This document shows positions 47,776 to 60,757 of a stretch of 64,000 bases of DNA, piece after piece (the first letter of the stretch is position 1; the number at the start of each line of letters is the position of its first letter). The position numbers were made by a program, and so were the translations under genes. The notes beneath the pieces are model-generated. The model saw only the letters and a program-made list of their open reading frames with translations. It had not been told where the DNA came from and made no database searches. This DNA is from Cymbidium sinense (lineage: Eukaryota > Streptophyta > Magnoliopsida > Asparagales > Orchidaceae): the NCBI GenBank assembly GCA_021442155.1, contig CM038215.1:2504976-2568975 (forward strand), given 5' to 3'.

Positions 47776-50700
47776 ACCCTAAACCCTAAACCCTAAAATA
47801 ACCCTTAAACCTAAACCCTAAACTCAAAAAACCCTAAACCATTAAGCTAAAACCCTAAACCTTAAACCTTAAACCCTAAATCTTAAACCATAAACCCTTA
47901 ACCATAAACCCTAAACCCTAAACCCTAAACAATAAACCCCTAAAACTAAACCTAAAAAAAAAAAACCCAACTAAACTAAACCTAACTAACCTAAACTAAC
48001 TCTAACCCAAAACTTCTAACCTAAACCATAAATCTGACCCTAACTCTAAAGCCTAAATCTCCACACCAACCTATTCTACCACACCTCTAACTAACCTTAA
48101 CCCACCCACATAAACACTAACCCTTAATCCTGGGCCCTAAACCTTGGACCATAAAACCACCCTAATCCATAAACACTAAACCTAACCTAAACCTCCACAC
48201 CCACCTACCCAAATCCTAAAAAATAGCTAAATAAATGTAAACTAAAATAAAACCCTAAACCTAAATGAAATAAATAAATAAATAAACTCAAACCTAAATC
48301 AAAATAAAATAAAATAAACTAGTAAAATAAATTAAAATAAAATAAATAAAACCTATACTAAACTAGAAACAAAATGAAGATAAGAATAAAACCAAATAAA
48401 ATAAAAACTAAACATAAAATAAAAATAAAATAAAATAAAATAAACCTAAAAATAAATACATAAAAACTAAATAAGAACCTAAACCTAAAAAAATAAACTT
48501 AAAAATAAAACCTAAAAATAAATATAAAATAAAACTTATACCCTAAACTAAAAAGAAAACCTAAACTTAAAAATAAACTAAACTAAAATAAATAAAACCT
48601 AAACCAAAAATAAACTAAACCTAAACCCTAATCTGAATAAAATAAAATAAATTAAAAATAAACCTAAACCTAAACTAAAAAACTAAACCTAAGAATAAAA
48701 ACAAAAATGAAAACCTAAATCCTAAACCTAAGAAAATAAAATAGAAACCTAAAGCTCAAAATTAAAATACAAAAAAACCTAAATCAAAAAAATAAAAGAA
48801 AAATAGAACCAAACTAAAAAATTAACATAAGCCTAAACCTAAATAAAAAACTAAAAATAAAAAACCTAAACTAAAATAAATAAACCTAAAATAAATAAAC
48901 TAAACAAAATACAAATAAAAAATAAAATAAACTAAAATAAAGAAAAAATAAACTAAATATTCCTAAACCAACTAGTTTACTTAATTTAAAAAAAAAACTC
49001 CAAACCATAAACCCTAAACCCTAAATCTAACCCTAAACCCTAAACCTTACAAACCTAAACTAAACCTAAAAATAAAATAAACCAAACCTATAAATAAATA
49101 TAAACTAAACTAAACTAAAAATAAACCTAAATTTAAACATAAACCTAAAAATAAAAACCTAAACTAAAATAAATAAACTTAAAATAAATAAACTAAATTA
49201 AATAAAATTAAAATAAAATAAGTTAAAATAAAATAAAATAAACTAAAATAAATTAAACATTAAGTGAATTTGAATTTAAATTTGTTTCTGCTAAAACACC
49301 AAAACCCTACCAACTAAAACTTAAACCAAATCCTGATCCTAAACCATACCAACACCCAAACCCTACCTAACCCTAAACCCTAAGCCTAAGCCCTAACCTC
49401 CGGACACTAATCCTAAACCCTAGGCCCTAAGCCTAAACTACCTTACTATCCTAAACATTGGTTAATGCTAAGCCCAAAATAATAAACTCTAAGCTAATCC
49501 AACCCTAAGCCCTAAACCATAAACCTTAAAATCCTAAAACTGGCTAAACTACAATAAACCTAAAAAAAAAAATACTTAAACCTAAATAAAATAAAATTTA
49601 TAAAAATAAACTAAAATAAAAGCCTAAACTAAAAACCCTAAACCTAAAATAAAATAAAATAAAATAAAATAAATTAAAGTAAAATAAAGAAAACCTAATC
49701 TAAACTAAAACTAAAATAAACTAAAGAATAAAATTAATAAAATAAAACAAACGTAAATAAAAGAATAAAATAAAATAAAATAAAACTAAATAAAACCTAC
49801 CTTAAAAAACTAAAATAAATAATAAAACCTAAACTCTAAACTTTAAAAAATAATAAATAAAAATAAAATTAACAAAATAAAATAAACTAAACCTAAACTA
49901 AAATAAATAAAACCAAAACCGAAACCTAAAATAAATTTAACCTAAACTAGATAAAATAAAATAAACTAAAAATGAACATAATCCTAAACTAAAAAATAAA
50001 ACCTAAAAATAAACATAAAATAATAACCTAAAACCTAAACCTAAAAAAAATAACATAAAAACCTAAACCTAAACCTAAAATTAAAAAAATAAAATGTAAA
50101 CCTAAAAATAAAATAAAATAAACTCAACTAAAGAGATAAACTAAACCTAAAAATAAACTAAAATAAAACCTAAACTAAAATATATAAACTAAATTAAATA
50201 AAATAAAAATAACCCTACATAAAAATAAATCAAATAAAATGAAATAAATAAATAACAAAATAAACTTCAACCATGGGTTTGCTACCACACTACCATAAAC
50301 CCTACCAAAACCCTACTCCTAAACCCAAACCCTAAACCTAAACCAAAACCCTACCACAACCCTAAATCCTAAACCCTAACCCCAACCACCCAAACCCTTA
50401 AACCTATAACCCTAAAACTAAACCCCAACCCTAACCTCAACCTAAATAAAATAAAATAAACTAAAAAATAAAGCTAAAAAACTAAAAATAAACCTAAAAT
50501 AAAACATAAAACCTAAACTAAAAAATAAAATAAAAAACTAAAAATAAAAATAAAACCTAAACCTAAAGAACAAAATAAAATAAAACTTAACTAAAAAATA
50601 AACCTAAAAACATAAACTAAAACTTGACCTAAAATAAATAAATAAACTAAATAAAATATATAAACCTAAATTAGAATAAAAATAAAATAATCTAAAAAAT

Positions 50701-50963
50701 TAAAATAAACTAAAAATAAACCTAAACTTATTTAATATAAAAAAAAATCTATAAAAATCTAAATCTACCCTCCTAAATCCAAACCCTAAACCCTACCTAA
50801 ACCCTAATCTTGACCCTAAACCTAAAACCTAAACTCTACACCACCCTAAACCCTATAAACACTAAACCCCAAACCCTAAACCTAAACCTAAAGTAACTAA
50901 ATAAATTAAAAATAAACCAAAACTCTAAAACATAATAAACTAAACCTAAACTAAAACCCTAAC

Positions 50964-51425
50964 AATGGGAAGAACTGACAGAACATCCGTCAAGAGGCTC
51001 AATCTAGATCTAGTTGTGGAGGTGAAGGCGAGGGGCCTTATCGCATGGTGGTGGGGGATCTAGAGGTGATGGTGGATATGGAGGTGGTGGTCAAAGCAGT
51101 AGTGGTTATGGATTTAGGAGGAATGACGGAGGTTAAAACCTTGGTGGTGGCGGAGGGAGAGATCGGGGACATGATGGTGGATCCCTACTCGAGACGACAG
51201 GGAGGTTTTGAAGTGAACTGGAGAAACTAAGGAATGGTCGATCCGATCTATTATGGAACTGCTCTACAGAGACGGTTCTAGTTATCTAAGGTTTTTGATT
51301 TGCTCTATGCATGCTCATTTTTCATCTATGTCATCGCTTGTGTCTGAGAAAACTTGGTGTGTTACTTGGTTGATGAAATTAAAAAAAAAATATTGAATTT
51401 GAATTTGTTCTCAATTAAAAAAAAC
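50964..51425 (+). pseudogene. Glycine-rich RNA-binding protein 3' fragment, copy 2
   Basis: It starts at the same codon as the other copies (AATGGGAAGAAC, NGKN), then a short deletion and a TGA break the frame. Downstream are EAQSR-like, glycine-rich codons, GRDR and a terminal NWRN followed by TAA (51228-51230). The 3' UTR (TTCATCTATGTCATCGCTTG, GTTGATGAAATT) is shared and ends in an A-run near 51418-51425. There is an upstream shared flank, GTAACTAAATAAATTAAAAA, at about 50893, as in copies 3-5. The open frame 51045-51230 is a shifted frame of the glycine-rich part. Confidence 0.85.
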
Positions 51426-52267
51426 CAAAAATCTTAAACCATAAACTAAAACCTAGACCTAAAACTTGAACGATCAACCCTAAACCCTAATCCCTAAAAA
51501 CCCTAAACCGTAAACCCTAAACCCTAAACCATAAACACTAAAACCCTAAACCTAACTCTAAACTAAACCCTAAACCATAAACCCCAAACCCTAAACCCTC
51601 AACAACCTAAACCTTTAACCCAACCCAAACCTCTCAAAAGCTAAAACATAAATCTAAACTAAATAAAACCTAAAATAAAATAAATTAAAACCTAAATTAA
51701 AATAAAATTAAAATAAAATAATATAAAACCTAAACTAAAACCTAAACCTAAACCTAAACCTGGAAAATACAAACAAAATATGAACAAAACTAAAATAAAA
51801 ACATTAATTTGAAAATAAAACTTAAATAAAGTAAAACTAATCCTAAAATAAAAATAAAATAAACCTAAAATAAAAAACCTAAACCTAAAATAAACCTAAA
51901 AATAAATAAATAAATAAAACCTAAACCCTAAACTTGAAGGAAAAACCTAAACCTAAAATAAACCTAAACCTAAACTAAAATAAACAAAACTAAAATAATA
52001 AAACCTAAACCTTAGCCCTAAATAAATTAAAATAAGCTAAAAATAAAACCTAAACTTAAAAAAAAAATAAACCTAAAATAAAACCTAAAACATAAACCTA
52101 AAAAAAATAAAATAGCTGAACCTAAACCTAAAAATAAAATAAAACCTAAACTTAAAAATAAAATAAAAAATAAAACTAAACTAAAAATAGACTAAACTAA
52201 ACCTAAACCTAAAAACAAACTACAATAAAAACCTTAATAAAATAAATTAACCTAAAATAAATAAACT

Positions 52268-52920
52268 AAAACAACAACAACAAATATTATCTCCTAGTGT
52301 CATACATGAATCCTTCGTCTCCATTATATCTATTATGTGTCAAATTCTCATTCAATTCAAGTATCTAAGGTCATTTCTTATACATCTTAACCTTGTCTTA
52401 TTAGGTCTACCTCTACCTTTCTTAACATAAGGAAAATCTAATGCATCTACTCTCCTAACAGGGTCATTGGACTGCAGACGCTTTATTTGGCCAAACCATC
52501 TAAGGCCACTCTCTCTAATTTTATCTGCCACTAGAGCTACTCTAACTTTTTCTTGTACAAACACATTTCACATTTTATCTCTAAGAGTAAAGCCATTCAT
52601 CCACGAGCATCGCAACACTTAATATATCATTCTTCTCTTTTATTAGCCAACATTCTTCACCATAAATCATTGCAGGTCTTACCACCATCTTATAAAATTT
52701 TTCTTTAAGTTTAAGCAGTACTTTTCTATCACACAACTGGCCGGATGCATTCCTCCACTTCAACCATCCGACTTGAATTCTACTAATAACATCTCCATCT
52801 ATTTCACAATCATTTTAAATAATCGAGCTTAAATATTTGAATCACTCAAACTTTTTAATGACTTGTTCACCTAACGTCATAACACGACCACTATAACTTG
52901 TACAACTAAAATTACACTCC
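52268..52920 (-). mobile_element. 5'-truncated LINE, reverse transcriptase C-terminal end, first copy
   Basis: On - it encodes the tail of a plant non-LTR reverse transcriptase: WMKWR.ASG-type [35 protein letters not shown] (frame 52763-52581), then LRWFGQIKRLQSNDPVRR and KKGRGRPNKT (frame 52564-52352). The two parts are in different frames or separated by stops. The low-coordinate end is an ACAACAACAACAA tract, i.e. a (TTG)n tail at the element's 3' end. The flanks read ATAAATAAACTAAA on both sides (about 52253-52268 and 52920-52934), a plausible 14-bp target duplication, though the surrounding repeat makes this uncertain. Confidence 0.88.
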
Positions 52921-53984
52921 ATAAATAAACTAAACTAACTAAAAATAAAAATAAAAATAAATAAAAATAAAAATAAAAAATAAAATAAAATAAAATAAAT
53001 AAAAAATAAACTAAATAAACTTAAATTAACTTAATTTTAAAAAAATAAAAAATAAAATAAAAAAAATGAAAAAACCCTAACTCAAACCCTAAACTAACCT
53101 AAACCCTAAAAAAAACCTGCAAACTAACCCACAAAACTAAGCCCTAACCCTAAAACCTAAACTAAACCCTAAACTACCATACCAACCCTAAACCTCAAAC
53201 CCAAAACACTAAACCCTAAACCCTAAAAACATAAAAATCTAAACCTAGACTAAATAAAACCTAAAATTAAAATAAATAAATACACTTTACTCTAAATAAA
53301 TTAAAAAAGTAAAATAAAATAAAAATTTAAACTAAAACCTAAACATAAACCTAAACATTAAAATAAAAAATAAAAACTAAACTAAAATAAATAAATAAAA
53401 ATCTTAACTAAACTAAAAAAAGTAAAATAAACCTAAAATAAAAACTAAATGTAATATAAAAATAAAATAAATCTAAAATAAAATAAAATAAAAATTAATA
53501 AAAACCTAAACCTAAAAATAAATAAAAAAAGGCTAAACCCTAAAGTATAAAAATAAACCTAAACCTAACATAAACAAAATAAAATAAACCTCAACCTAAA
53601 CTAAAATAAACTAAACTAAAATAAATAAAACTTAAACCTAAACCTAAATAAACTAAACTAAACCCTAAAATAAATAAAATAAAATAAACAAATAAAGCTA
53701 AAAATAAATCTAAAATAAAACCTAACCTAAAATAATAAAATAAACCTAAACCTAAAATAAAAATAAAACATAACCTAAAATTATTAAATTAAAATAAACT
53801 AAAAATAAACATAAACTGGACCTAAAATAAACTAAAATAAAACTAAACTAATAAGTAAACCTAAATATAAATAAACTAAATAAAATAAAATAAATCTAAA
53901 TAAAAATAAAAAAACTAAAATAAATAAATAAACTTACTGGTTTGCTTGATTTTTTTAAACCCTGACCCAAACTAACCCCAAACC

Positions 53985-54330
53985 CAAACCCTAGGCCACA
54001 CCCTGGGCTACTGAGCCCAGGCCTACCTACTGAGCCCTGGCCCTGGGCCACACCCACCACAGGCCTGAGCCCTAAACCCTACCACAGGCCTAAATCCTCC
54101 CTGAGCCAACCATAGGCCAAAACCAGCCAAAACCCTGAGGAGCTGCACTAAAACATCCTGCTGTCCCTAAACCCTAAATCTGGCCAGCCACCCAACCTAA
54201 AACCACTGGGTTTGCCCTGACACTAGGCCACTGAGTGTGCCCTGAGCCATAAACTCTAACTGACCTACCAATAACCTAGGCCCTAAACCATCCCTAAACC
54301 TACCCTAAACCTGACATGCTAAATCCTCCT
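53985..54330. repeat. GC-enriched variant of the telomere-like repeat
   Basis: Here the local repeat changes from CCCTAAA to CCCTGAGCC, CCCTGGGCC and CCTAGGCC words (for instance around 53990-54080 and 54230-54290). It is the only markedly GC-rich patch inside the array outside the gene-derived insertions. Confidence 0.75.
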
Positions 54331-55000
54331 CAACCCTAAACTGACCCAAACTAAACTAAAAATGGGCTTAAAATAAAATAGAAATAAACTTCCAAATATA
54401 ATAAAATAAAATAAGATAAAACTAAATTAAACCTAACCTCCAAAAATAAAATAAAATAATCAAAATATAATAAATAAAATCTAAACTAAACTAAAATAAC
54501 CATAAAATAAAACTAAACCTAAAATAAAATAAAATAAACCTAAAATAAAATAAAATAAACCTAATAAAATAAAATAAAAAAAACTATGAAAATTTAAACC
54601 TAAAAATAAATAAATAAAAAACTAAAAATAAATAAACAATAAAACCTAAAACCTAAGCTAAAAAAACCTAAACCTAAAAAAAAACAAAATAAACCTAAAC
54701 CTAAACTAAAATAAATAAAACTTAAACCTGAACTTAAAATAAACTAAACCTAAACCTAAACCTAAACCTAAACACTAAATAAAATAAAAAACTAAAAATA
54801 AATTTAAACATATACTAAATAATAAAACCTAGAAATAAACCTAAAACCTAAACCTATGAAAATAAAATAGAAAGCTAAAAATATTAAATAAAACCTAAAC
54901 CTAAAAAATAAAATAAAAATAAAACTAAACTAAAAAATAAACCTAAAACAAAAAAATAAACTAAAACAAAATCCTAAACTAAAATAAATAAACTAAACAA

Positions 55001-55655
55001 CAATAATAACAATTATTCCACTAAGTGGGGTTGGCTACATGAATCTTTCATCTCCATTATGTCCTATTATATGTTAAATTCTCATTCAATTCAAGTATAC
55101 TAAGGTCATTTTTTATACATGTTAACCATGTCTTTTTAGGTCTACCTCTACCTTTCTTTAAGACAAATCTAATGCATCTAATCTCTTAAATGGGTCATTG
55201 ACTGAACTTTATATGGCCAAACCATCTAAAAACCACTCTCTCTAATTTTATCACGCCACTAGAGCTACTCTGTTTATCAAACATACACATTTCACATTTT
55301 ATCTCCAAGTGTAAAACTCATCACTCATCCTCATCTGTAACACTTAACTTAGTCTCATGCTCCTCTTTTATTGGCCAACATTTTGCACCATAAATCATTG
55401 TAGGTCTAACCACCATCTTATAAAATTTTCCCTGAAGTTTAAGCGGTACTTTCCTATCACCCAACAGGCCAGATACATTTCTCCACTTCAACCATCCAAC
55501 TTGAATTCTACTAATAACATTTCCATCTATTTCACCATCATGTTGAACAATAGAGCCTAAATATTTGAATTGCTCACTCTTTTTAATGATTTGTTAACCT
55601 ATTGTCACAACACTACCATTATAACTTCTACAACTAAAATTACACTCTAGAATAA
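55001..55655 (-). mobile_element. 5'-truncated LINE, reverse transcriptase C-terminal end, second copy
   Basis: It is homologous along its length to 52268-52920 (landmarks TTCTCATTCAATTCAAGTAT, AGGTCTACCTCTACCTTTCT, CCACTAGAGCTACTCT, ACCACCATCTTATAAAATTT). The reading frame is more damaged, and no open frame of note exists on -. It keeps more of the 3' end than the first copy, with GGGGTTGGCTACATGAATC on +, the inverse of the GATTCATGTAGCCAACCCC end typical of these elements, next to AACAACAATAATAAC. Both copies stop at the same 5' point (ATTACACTC), suggesting duplication of one insertion together with its satellite unit. Confidence 0.85.
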
Positions 55656-57234
55656 ACAAAACTACATAAAATAAAATAAAATAAAATAAACTAAAATAAA
55701 TAAAATAAACTCAATAAACCTAAATACCACTTAAAATAAAAATTTTAAAAATTTAAAATTTAAAAAAAAAACAACCCAAACCATAACCAACCATAAACCC
55801 TAAATAAACCCTAAACCTAACCTAAACCACAAACCCTAAACTCTAAACCTATACCATATAGACCTAAACCCCAAACTATAAACTAAAAAAACCTAAACCT
55901 AAACTAAATAAAACCTAAAAATAAAATAAATTAAAAAACGTAAAATCTAAATAAAATAAAAAAATAAAATAAACTAAAAGCATAAACTAAATGTAAAATA
56001 AAATAAAATAAAAAATAAAAACTAAAATAAAATAAAATAAATAAAAGCCTAAACTAAACTAAAAAATAAAATAAACCTAACAAATTAAAACCTCAATAAA
56101 ATAAAAACTAAATGTAAAATAAAAATAAAATAAACCTAAAATAAAATAAAATAAAAATAAATAGAAAACTTAAACCTAAAAAATAAACCTAAATCTAAAC
56201 TAAAATAAATAAAATCTAAACCTTAACCTAATGTAAACTAAACATAAACCCTAAACTAAATAAAATAAAACAAAATAAAAATAAACCTAAACCTAAACTA
56301 AAAAATAAAACAAAAAGGAAAACCTAAATTAAAAACCTAAAACCTAAATCTGAAAAAAAAAACCTAAACCTAAGCCTAAAAATAAAAAATAAAACCTAAA
56401 CCTAAAAAATAAAATAAAAATAAAACTAAACTAAAAAAAATAAACATAAACATAAACATAAACCTAAAAAATAAATTGAAATAAATGACTAAACAAAAAT
56501 AAATAAACCTAAAATAAATAAACTAAACTAAATAAAAATTAAAAATAAACCAAAATAAAAAAAATAATATAAACCTAAAATAAATAAACTAAACTAAATA
56601 AAAATTAAAAATAAACCTAGATAAAATAAAAACTAAAAATAAAATAAACCTAAAATAAAATCTGAATAAAAAACAAAACCTAAAAAATAAACCTAAAGAG
56701 AAATAAAAAAATAAAACTTAAACCCTAAGCTAAAAAAACCTAAACCTAAAATAAAAATAAAATAAACAAAATAAAATAAACCTTAACTTAAATTAAATAA
56801 ATAAACTAAAATAAATAAAACCTAAACGTAAACCTAAAATGAATTAAACCTAAACTAAATAAAATAAAATAAATAGAAATTAAACCTAAACCTAAACAAA
56901 AACAACCAACAAAAATAAAATGAAAACCTAAACCTAAACATAAAAATAAAAATAAAAACCTAAACCTAAAAAATAAAATAAAAATAAAACTCAACTAAAA
57001 ATTAAAGCTAAACCTAAAAAAAATTAAAATAAAAAAACTACACTAAAATAAATTAATTAAACTAAATAAAAATAAAAATGGAACTTAAATAAAAAACAAA
57101 AATAAATTGAAATAAATAATAAATAAATTAAATAAACCTAAACCTACTGGTTTACTTAATTTTAAAACCTAAACTAACTAAATAAATTAAAAATTAAACC
57201 TAAACCCTAAATCTTAAAAAACCTAAACCCTAAG

Positions 57235-57723
57235 AATGGGTAGAACCTCGACGGTAGGAACATCACCATCAAGCAGACTCATTCTAGATTTGGCGGTAGA
57301 GGCGAAGGCTGAGGCGGTGGTTATCGTAGTGATGGTGGGGGATTTGGTGGTGCTACTTGATATGGAGGTGGTGGTCGAAGCAGTGGTGGTTATGGAGGCG
57401 AGGGGAGTGACGAAGGTTACAACTATGGTGGTGGTGGATGGAGAGATCAGAGATATGATGGCAGATCCCACTACACGAGAGATCGGGGTGGTTCTGATGT
57501 GAATTGGAGAAATTGAAGAATGATCGATCTGATCTGCTACTTATAGAACTGTGTCTTTATAGTAGAGACAGTTTTAGTTATCTAGGGTTTTAGATTTGCT
57601 TTATGCATGCTCATCTTTTATTTATTTTGTCGCTTGTGTCTTAGAAAACTTGGTGTGTTTCTTGGTTGATGAAATCAAAATGAAGAAAATGTTGAATCTT
57701 AATTTGTTCTCTATTAAAAAAAA
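57235..57723 (+). pseudogene. Glycine-rich RNA-binding protein 3' fragment, copy 3
   Basis: It reads NG.NLDGRNITI at the start (end of the RRM, beta-4 strand), followed by glycine-rich codons with G-G-Y and R-G-G units, and ends with NWRN TGA (57514-57516). The frame is disturbed in the middle: a TGA in GGCTGAGG near 57310 and single-base changes. The 3' UTR is complete relative to the other copies and ends in an A-run near 57716-57723. The two open frames over it (57236-57502 + and 57471-57223 -) are a shifted frame and the antisense of the glycine-rich codons. Confidence 0.9.
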
Positions 57724-59035
57724 TCAGAAACCTTAAACCCTAAGCTAAAACTTGAACCCTAGACCAAAAACCTAAACCTTAAATCCTAAACCCTAAACCT
57801 AAATACCCTAAACCCTAAAGCATAAACCTTAAACCCTAAAATCCTAAACCCTAAAACCTAAACCATAAGCCCTAAATCCTAAACCCTAAACCCAAATCTA
57901 ATCTAAACCTAAACCCTCAACTACTAAACCCTCTTAACCCAAATAATAACCAACTAAACTATATAAAACCTAAAAATAGAATAAATAAATAAAAAACTAA
58001 ACCCGAATAAAATAAAATAAAAACCTAAACTTAAACCTTAAAAAAAATTAAAAACTAAACCAAAATAAAATAAATAAAAACCTAAAGAAAATTACAAAAA
58101 ATAAAAAACCTAAATAAAATAAAGACTAAATCTAAAATAAAATGAAAAAATAAACCTAAAATATAATAAAATAAAAACTAAATAAAAACCTAAACCTAAA
58201 AAATAAATAATAAAAAAAACCTAAACCTTGAACCTAAAATAAAAATAAAATAAACCTAAACCAAAATGAAAATAAACTAAAATAAAATAAATAAAACATA
58301 AACCTAAACCTAAAATAAACTAAAAATAAACCTAAACCTAAACCCTAAATAAAATAAAATAAACTAAAAATAAACATAAACCTAAACTAAAGAATAAAAC
58401 CTAAAAATAAACCTAAAATAAAAACCTAAACCTAAAAAGTTAAATAGAAACCTAAACCTAAACCTAAAAATAAAAAATAAAACCTAAACCAAAAAAATAA
58501 AATAAAAATAAAACTAAACTAAAAAATAAACTTAAACCTAAACCTAAAAAATAAAATAAAATAAAAAATCTAAACTATAATAAATAAACCAAAAATAATT
58601 AAAGTAAACTAAATAAAAATAAAAATAAACCTAAACAAAAATAAAAATTAAAAAATAAAATAAATTAAAATAAATAAAAAATAAATTAAATAAACTTAAA
58701 CTTACGAGTTTACTTAATTTTAAAAAATAAAAATAATAATAAAAAAACCCTAACCCTAAACCCTAAAGCCAAAACTAAACCTAAACACAAAACCTTGAAC
58801 CCTAAACTTTAGAACCTTAAACCCTAAACCATAAACCCTAAACCCCAAAAATAAAAAATCTAAACCCTAAACCCTAAACTTTAATACCCTAAACCCTTAA
58901 CTCTAAACACTAAACCCTAAACCCTAAACCCTAAACCCTAACCCTAAACCCCAAAACCTAAACCTAAACCTAAACTAACTAAATAAATTAAAAAATAAAC
59001 CTAAACCCTAAATCTTAATAAACATAAACCATAAG

Positions 59036-59517
59036 AATGGGCAGAACCTAGACGGTAGGAACATCACAATCAACCAGGCTCTATCTAGATCTGGCGCAAG
59101 AGGCAAAGGTTGAGGTGGCGGTAATCGCAGTGGTGGCGGGGGATCTGGAGGTGCTGGTGAATATGGAGGTGGTGGTCAGAGCAGTGGTGGTTATGGAGGC
59201 AGGAGGAGTGACGGAGGATACAATAGTGGTGGTTGCGAATGGAGAGAACGGAGATATGATGGCGGATCCTACTCGAGAGGCTAGGGTGGTTTGATGGGAA
59301 CTGGAGAAACTAAAGAACGATAGATCCGATATGCTACTTATAGAATTGTGTCTTTATAGTAGAGACGGTTCTAGTTATCTAGGGTTTTGGATTTGCTCTA
59401 TGTATGCTCATTTTTTATCTATGTCTTCACTTGTGTTGTAAAAAACTTGGCGTGTTTCTTGGTTGATGAAATCGAAATGAAGAAATCTTGACTCTGAGTT
59501 TGTTCTCTATTAAAAAA
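59036..59517 (+). pseudogene. Glycine-rich RNA-binding protein 3' fragment, copy 4
   Basis: It reads NGQNLDGRNITIN, the best preserved RRM end in the window, then a small indel in the AQSR region and a TGA in place of a codon in the RGG stretch (near 59111). Glycine-rich codons continue to a terminal NWRN TAA (59311-59313). Shared 3' UTR to an A-run near 59511-59517. It lies about 1.80 kb after copy 3 and 1.72 kb before copy 5, the same satellite period plus the insert. Confidence 0.9.
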
Positions 59518-60757
59518 TACTAGAAACTCTAAACCCTAAACTAAAACCTGACTCCAAGACCTAAAACCTAAACCCTAAACCCTAAACACTAAGCGCTAAA
59601 CCCTAAAAACCCTAAACCCTAAACCGCAAACCTTAAACCCTAAACCCTAAAATTAAACCATAAACCTTAAACCCTAAACCCTAAACCCTAAACCCCAAAC
59701 CCTAAACCTTAAACCCTAAACCCTCAACTAACCCTAAACCTTAAACTCTCAACTAAAGCTAAACCCTAAATGCTGAACTAACTCTAAACCCTAGAAAGCT
59801 AAAAACCAAAACCTAAACTAAATAAAACTTAAAAATAAAAGAAATAAATAAAACCTAAACCCAAATAAAATAAAATAAAAACCTAAACTAAAACCTAAAC
59901 CTAACCCTAAACCTAAACCTAAACCTTAAAAAAAAATACAAATAAAACTAAAATAAATAAAACAACTAAACTAAATAAAAAACCTAAATAAAATAAAAAA
60001 ACCTAAAATAAAATAAAATTAACCTAAAATAAATAAAATAAAACTAAATAAAACTTAAACTAAAATTAAAATAATAATAAAACTAAACTAAAGAGTGGAA
60101 AACCTAAACTTAAAATAAAAATAAAATAAACCAAAACCTAAATGAAAATAAACTAAACTAAAATAAATAAAACCTAAACCTAAAACTAAAATAAACTAAA
60201 CCTAAGACGATAAAATAAATAAAACTCTAAACCCTAAAATGGATAAAATAAACTCCAAATGAACCTAAACTAAAGATAAACCACAAAAATAAACCTAAAA
60301 TAAAAAGCTAAACCTAAAAAAATAAAATAAAAACCTAAACCTAAACCTAAAAATGAAAAATAAAACCAAAACCTACAAAATAAAATAAAAATAAAACTAA
60401 ACTAAAAAATAAACTTAAACTTAAACCTAAAAAATAAAATAAAATAAAAAATCTAAACCAAAATAAATAAACCTAAATAAAACTAAAAAATAAAATAAAT
60501 CAAAATAAATAAAAAATAAACTAAATAAAACTAAACCTACGAGTTTACTTAATTTTAAAAAAAAATTAATAAAAAAATCTAGCCCTAAACCCTAAACCCT
60601 AAAACTAAACTTAAACCCAAAACCCTGAACCCTAAACCCTAAACCCTAAATCCTAAACTCTAAAATCCTAAGCCCTAAACCCTAAACCCTAAACCCTAAA
60701 CTCAAACCCTAAACCTAAAGTAACTAAATAAATTAGAAAGTAAACCTAAACCCTAAG

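Noticed and set aside
57223..57502. Open frames of 88 (+) and 82 (-) residues rich in V/E or T/S
   Set aside because: They are a shifted frame and the antisense of the glycine-rich codons of GR-RBP copy 3; the real frame is broken.
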